Shown here piece after piece: positions 60,518 to 64,000 of a stretch of DNA of 64,000 bases (its first letter is position 1; every line of letters starts with the position of its first letter). A program made the position numbers and the translations under genes. The notes under the pieces are model-generated. The model made no database searches. It saw only the letters and a list, made by a program, of their open reading frames with translations, and was not told where the DNA came from. Source of the stretch: Schaalia odontolytica (GTDB lineage Bacteria > Actinomycetota > Actinomycetes > Actinomycetales > Actinomycetaceae); assembly GCF_024584435.1 (NCBI RefSeq), contig NZ_CP102197.1, forward strand, positions 2,294,001 to 2,358,000. The letters are read 5' to 3'.

Positions 60518-61597
60518 CTACGCCGCAGGCGCCGCGAGCCACGCGTCAATGTCGGCCTTCCACGCCGCCTTGCGCGAGGGCGAGGCCAGCGACGCTTCGA
60601 TAGAAGACCGCGCCAGGTCTGCCAGGGCCTCGTCGGACAGGCCGAACACGTCGCGGGCCACCTCGTACTGGGCGACCAGGCGCGAACGGAACAGCAGCGG
60701 GTCGTCGGCAGCCAGCGCGATCCGAGCCCCCGCTGAGATCAGCGTCGGCAGCGGCACCTGAGAGAAATCCGTGTACACGCCCAGGTGCACGTTCGACGTG
60801 GGACATACCTCCAGGGCGATGCCCTCGTCGATGACGGCGCGCAGGAGCGCCGGATCTTCGCTGGTGCGCACCCCGTGCCCGAGGCGGGCCGGGGCCAGGG
60901 AGGAGACAACCTCGCGCACGGAGGAAGGCCCCAGGAGCTCGCCGCCGTGTGGGACACCGACGAGCCCAGCACGGCGCGCAATGCGGAACGCGGGAGCGAA
61001 GGAGGCCGTGGAACCCACGCGCTCGTCGTTTGAGAGGCCAAAGCCCACGACGTCTCCAGGGCCGTCGCCCGCGAACGACGCGGCCAGGCGCGCGAGGGTG
61101 CGCGCGTCCAACGGGTGCTTCATGCGCGACGCGGCGACGATCACCCCGATATCCACGCCGGTATCGTGCGAGGCCGAGCGGGCCTCGTCGATGATGATCT
61201 CGAGCGCGGGGGTGATGCCGCCGACGTAGGGGGCATAGCTGGTGGGGTCGGCCTGAATCTCCATGCGGACGGATCCCTCGGCGGCGTCGTCTTCGGCTGC
61301 CTCGCGGACGAGCCGGCGCATCGCGGCCTCGGAGCGCACGAGGTGGCGCGCGGAGTCGTAGGCGCGCTGGAAGCGGAACCAACCGCGCCCGTCGGCCGGC
61401 ATGGATGCGGCGTCGATGTGCAGCAGGTGAGGGGGGAGGCGCACGCGCTGGGAGGCGGCCATATCGATCATCGTCGAGGGGCGCATGGCCCCCGTGAAGT
61501 GCAGGTGCAGGTGCGCCTTGGGCAAGGTTGCGAGGTCGCGCCTGCCCGGCGGCGTCGGGCGTGGGGCGGTGAGGTTTGGCACCGCGGGCGTCGCCAC
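60518..61597 (-). CDS. add: Adenosine deaminase-family protein
   Basis: Deaminates adenosine to inosine in purine salvage. The 359-residue metal-dependent hydrolase shows the first metal motif HLHLHFTG (about 29-36, the FTG variant common in actinobacteria), the substrate His in VPHGGEL, ARLGHGV, LEVCPTSNVHLG and the Asp pair in ALAADDPLLF near the C-terminus. It is the last gene of a three-gene leftward unit and starts inside the 3-bp gap after the lipase. No ribosome binding site is needed if translation is coupled. A related aminodeoxyfutalosine or adenine deaminase is less likely. Confidence 0.88.
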   Translation of the reverse strand: MATPAVPNLTAPRPTPPGRRDLATLPKAHLHLHFTGAMRPSTMIDMAASQRVRLPPHLLHIDAASMPADGRGWFRFQRAYDSARHLVRSEAAMRRLVREAAEDDAAEGSVRMEIQADPTSYAPYVGGITPALEIIIDEARSASHDTGVDIGVIVAASRMKHPLDARTLARLAASFAGDGPGDVVGFGLSNDERVGSTASFAPAFRIARRAGLVGVPHGGELLGPSSVREVVSSLAPARLGHGVRTSEDPALLRAVIDEGIALEVCPTSNVHLGVYTDFSQVPLPTLISAGARIALAADDPLLFRSRLVAQYEVARDVFGLSDEALADLARSSIEASLASPSRKAAWKADIDAWLAAPAA

Positions 61598-61600
61598 GGC

Positions 61601-62407
61601 TCAGTGCTCCCCGAGCCAGATGATGATGTCGCGGATCAGGCCGGGCCCCTCGGGTTCGTTGAGCAGCTCGTGGTAGGCGCCGTCAACGATGCGCAGGTGG
61701 ATGTCGGCCCTCGGGTGGGCGGCGAGCGCGCCCCGCACGAGATCGCGCGAGCCCCGCAGGTCCGCCATGAGGTCGTGCGACCCGTGCATGACCAAGGTCG
61801 GAGTGCGCAGGCGGTCGGCGCGCCGCAGCACCTCGTCGCCCTGGAGGATCAAGGTCAGGCCCGTGAGGATGGGCACGCCCCCCACGTAGGTCAGCGGGTC
61901 GGCGTCGAAGGCGCGCTGAACCTCGGGGTCTCGAGACAGCGGGGAAACCGCCATGTCGGACGCCCCCTTGGCGACGATGAGGCCGGGGCGCAGCCTCGCG
62001 AGAGGCAGCAGCATGCGGGCACGGGCAGGGTCGACGTGGGGGAGGGGGCGCAGCGCCGGAGCGGAGAGCACCGTGCCGCGCAGCCGCGTCGGGTCAAGGA
62101 TGGTCGAGGCCGCAGCGATGAGCCCGCCCATCGAGTGTCCGAACAGGAACAGGTCCGGCGTGCGGGCGTGCGCCAGTGCCTCGCGCCGGGCGTCGCCGAA
62201 GTCGCGGATGAGCGCGCCCACGTCCACGCGGGCGCGGGGCCCGTCTGAGGTCCCGTGGCCCGCGTGGTCGTAGAAGGCGACATCGTATCCCGCGCGGGTA
62301 AGGGCGGAGCGCAGGTGGGTGTAGCGCCCGGAGTGCTCCGCGTAGCCGTGGGAGAGGAGAACTGTCCCACGTGCGTCCTCGTCCGCGCGTTCGAAGGAGA
62401 GGCGCAT
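61601..62407 (-). CDS. Alpha/beta hydrolase, monoacylglycerol lipase-like
   Basis: A 268-residue serine hydrolase. The nucleophile elbow is GHSMGG (about 90-95), the oxyanion region is LLSHGYAEHSGRYTHL (about 17-32), typical of lysophospholipase/monoacylglycerol lipases, the acid Asp lies in MHGSHDLM (about 209-216) and the His in GAYHELLNEP (about 243-252). There is no signal peptide, so it is cytoplasmic. It starts at ATG 62407 on the stop of the aminotransferase gene (TGATG), so translation is coupled. MenH belongs to the same fold, but this HELLNEP pattern is the lipase one. Confidence 0.87.
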   Translation of the reverse strand: MRLSFERADEDARGTVLLSHGYAEHSGRYTHLRSALTRAGYDVAFYDHAGHGTSDGPRARVDVGALIRDFGDARREALAHARTPDLFLFGHSMGGLIAAASTILDPTRLRGTVLSAPALRPLPHVDPARARMLLPLARLRPGLIVAKGASDMAVSPLSRDPEVQRAFDADPLTYVGGVPILTGLTLILQGDEVLRRADRLRTPTLVMHGSHDLMADLRGSRDLVRGALAAHPRADIHLRIVDGAYHELLNEPEGPGLIRDIIIWLGEH

Positions 62408-63612
62408 CAGGCGAAGAGCTCCTGAACGCGGCCGATGCCCTCGACCAGGTCATCGTCTGACAAGGCGTAGGAGAAACGCAGGAAGCCGGAGCGCCCGAAC
62501 GCCTCGCCGGGAACGGCAGCGACCTCAACCTCGTCGAGAATCAGGTCTGCGAGCTCCCCGGAGGTGTGGGCGACGCGACCGCGAATCTCCCTGCCGAGCA
62601 GGCGCTCGACGCTGGGGTAGGCGTAGAACGCTCCCTTGGGGGTGGGAACGTCGAAACCCTCGATCTGGCGCAGCATGTCGACGATCGTGCGGCGGCGGCG
62701 GTCGAAGGCGACGCGCATCTCGCTCACGGCGTCCAGGGACCCGGACACGGCGGCGCGTGCGGCCTCCTGCGCGATGTTGTTGACGTTCGAGGTCAGGTGC
62801 GACTGGAAGGACAGCGCGGCCTTGATGACGTCGGAGGGGCCGATCATCCAGCCCACTCGCCAGCCGGTCATCGCGTAGGTCTTAGCGACGCCGTTGAGGA
62901 TGACGGCCTGGTCGGCCAGCTCCGGCACGAGCTTGACGATGTGCGCGCTTCGGGCATCCTCGTACAGCAGGTGCTCGTAGATCTCATCGGAGATCACCCA
63001 GATGCCGTGCTCGAGGGCCCACCGCCCGATCGCGGTCAGCTCCTCGGGTGTGTAGACGCTTCCCGTCGGGTTGGACGGCGAGCACACCAGCAGGACCTTG
63101 GTGCGCGGCGTGCGCGCGGCCTCAAGCTGCTCAACGGTGACCTTGTAGTCGGACTCCGCTCCGGCGAATACCTCGACCGGGGTGGCTCCCGCGAGCTTGA
63201 CCACCTCGGGATAGGTGGTCCAGTACGGCGTTGGCAGGATTGCCTCGTCGCCTGGGCCGAGCAGGGCGGCGAAGGCCTGGAATACGGCCTGCTTGCCGCC
63301 GTTGGTGACGACGATGTCGGAGGGCGAGACCTCGTAGCCGGAGTCGCGCAGGGTCTTGGCGGCGATTGCCTCGCGCAGGGCAGGCAGACCGGCGGCGGGA
63401 GTGTAGCGGTGCATCGCCGGATTACGAGCGGCCTTCACGGCGGCCTCGACGATGTAGTCCGGCGTGGCGAAGTCCGGTTCGCCCGCGCCAAAGCCGATGA
63501 CGGGGCGTCCGGCGGCCTTGAGGGCCTTCGCCTTGGCGTCCACGGCCAGCGTCGCAGACGGAGTGATGGCGTTGAAACGATCAGAGACACGGGTGCGAGG
63601 AGTTGTGGTCAC
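62407..63612 (-). CDS. PLP-dependent aminotransferase (aspartate/aromatic, class I)
   Basis: Transfers amino groups between amino acids and 2-oxo acids. 401 residues from GTG 63612. [14 protein letters not shown] (about 40-53), [24 protein letters not shown] (about 173-179), [10 protein letters not shown] (about 206-215) and the PLP Lys in [17 protein letters not shown] (about 234-250) identify a fold-type I subgroup Ib aspartate aminotransferase. GACCAT six bases before the GTG may be a weak leaderless -10. ATG 63660 would add 16 unconserved residues. First of three translationally coupled genes. Divergent from tRNA-Trp. Confidence 0.92.
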   Translation of the reverse strand: MTTTPRTRVSDRFNAITPSATLAVDAKAKALKAAGRPVIGFGAGEPDFATPDYIVEAAVKAARNPAMHRYTPAAGLPALREAIAAKTLRDSGYEVSPSDIVVTNGGKQAVFQAFAALLGPGDEAILPTPYWTTYPEVVKLAGATPVEVFAGAESDYKVTVEQLEAARTPRTKVLLVCSPSNPTGSVYTPEELTAIGRWALEHGIWVISDEIYEHLLYEDARSAHIVKLVPELADQAVILNGVAKTYAMTGWRVGWMIGPSDVIKAALSFQSHLTSNVNNIAQEAARAAVSGSLDAVSEMRVAFDRRRRTIVDMLRQIEGFDVPTPKGAFYAYPSVERLLGREIRGRVAHTSGELADLILDEVEVAAVPGEAFGRSGFLRFSYALSDDDLVEGIGRVQELFA

Positions 63613-63739
63613 CCCTCCATGGTCCCACGTCGGGCGCGACGGGGCTACGCGCACACGCAATGTGCGCGTGTTCTACCTCTCATGCGAGGCCTCGGAGCCG
63701 ATTTCGCGGGCCGTGCGACGCGGGAGCGCGATCCTCCGG

Positions 63740-63769
63740 TGGACAAAACGCTTCCTTATCCACTAGTGT
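63740..63769 (+). promoter_or_regulatory. Promoter of tRNA-Trp (and probably secE)
   Basis: TGGACA (63740-63745), 18 bp, TAGTGT (63764-63769), about 23 bp upstream of the tRNA. Confidence 0.5.
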
Positions 63770-63792
63770 TCGTCAGGCAGGTTTTCCTGCGT

Positions 63793-63865
63793 AGGGCAGT
63801 GGCGCAATTGGTAGCGCACCGGTCTCCAAAACCGGCGGTTGTGGGTTCGAGTCCCGCCTGCCCTG
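63793..63865 (+). tRNA. tRNA-Trp (CCA)
   Basis: The acceptor AGGGCAG pairs with CTGCCCT, with discriminator G. The anticodon stem CCGGT/ACCGG encloses CTCCAAA with anticodon CCA. The T-arm is GTGGGTTCGAGTCCCGC. CCA is not encoded. Placed 34 bp before secE, the usual bacterial order. Confidence 0.96.
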
Positions 63866-63899
63866 CGACTAAGGCTATTATTTTCGCAGGAGGATCCAC

Positions 63900-64000
63900 A
63901 TGGCTGAACGTGTTGCATCGGGCGCCGAATCCTCGCGCCGAGATCGCACGAAGAGCGAGGCAACCCGCAAGCGCGGTGAGGCCGTCGGCGAGAATGCGAA
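63900..64000 (+). CDS. secE: Preprotein translocase subunit SecE (partial, 5' end)
   Basis: Starts MAERVASGAESSRRDRTKSE and stays open to the window edge, about 33 residues seen. AGGAGGAT lies just upstream of the ATG. The charged N-terminal extension without a membrane segment is usual for actinobacterial SecE, whose single helix comes later. The call rests mainly on position (tRNA-Trp-secE, normally followed by nusG and rplKA), since the diagnostic part lies beyond the window. Confidence 0.75.
   Translation, partial: MAERVASGAESSRRDRTKSEATRKRGEAVGENA

Noticed and set aside
61601..62407. Missing MenH of the menaquinone pathway
   Set aside because: The fold is right, but the motifs (LLSHGYAEHSGRY, AYHELLNEP) are those of monoacylglycerol lipases, and the gene is coupled to an aminotransferase and adenosine deaminase.

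Overview
The window is 64 kb of GC-rich (roughly two-thirds G+C) chromosome from an actinobacterium, most probably the Actinomyces/Schaalia group (Actinomycetaceae). The evidence is actinobacterial gene content and order. An excisionase-type HTH gene sits next to the 32-residue bS22-like ribosomal peptide. A complete menaquinone/complex I/polyprenyl synthase/htpX/yajQ neighbourhood is present, as is tRNA-Trp followed by secE. Many genes appear to use leaderless TANNNT promoters. From memory, the order menA-menE-menB-menC-menD-menG-reductase-polyprenyl synthase-htpX-yajQ matches the Rv0534c-Rv0566c stretch of Mycobacterium tuberculosis, and the placement of nuoA-N after the reductase matches Streptomyces. 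No rRNA, prophage, IS element or CRISPR array is seen.

Layout. 1-300: an inverted two-armed repeat array. 0.6-7.5 kb: TrkH potassium channel, HTH protein, bS22, histidine phosphatase, small membrane protein, ribokinase, MFS exporter. 6.5-20 kb: menaquinone genes menA, menE, menB, menC, menD, menF and menG, interleaved with an L,D-transpeptidase, a GH13 glucosidase and an HtrA-like protease. 20-23.2 kb: a type VII secretion-like trio (subtilisin-like mycosin plus two helical secreted-type proteins). 23.2-24.6 kb: a second, larger two-armed repeat array. 24.6-42.9 kb: prenyl reductase, nuoA-N and polyprenyl diphosphate synthase, mostly joined by 4-bp stop/start overlaps. 43-46.2 kb: ferredoxin reductase, HtpX, YajQ. 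46.2-46.9 kb: tRNA-Tyr, tRNA-Thr, tRNA-Met, rpmG. 46.9-57 kb: a sialic acid utilisation cluster (sialidase, NanR-like regulator, ABC importer, NanA-type lyase, NanK, NanE). 57-59.4 kb: MFS transporter and murB. 59.4-60.5 kb: a gene-poor stretch with two further repeat systems and a decayed DNA-alkylation-repeat gene. 60.5-63.6 kb: aminotransferase, lipase and adenosine deaminase in one overlapping unit. 63.8 kb to the end: tRNA-Trp and the start of secE.

The genes fit a facultative, host-associated bacterium. Complex I passes electrons to menaquinone, whose ring is made by the men genes, whose tail comes from the polyprenyl synthase and whose tail is probably reduced by the FAD reductase heading the nuo operon. 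The nan cluster would import sialic acid, cleave it to ManNAc, phosphorylate it and epimerise it to GlcNAc-6-P.

The least explained material is intergenic. Two unlinked loci carry the same architecture: a 47-bp core flanked by inverted arms of a 17-bp motif repeated at exactly 42-bp or 63-bp intervals (multiples of 21 bp, about two helical turns). The cores of the two loci are homologous in opposite orientation. A third, unrelated array at 60.1 kb is also two-armed, with a 19-bp period. No function for these is recognised here.
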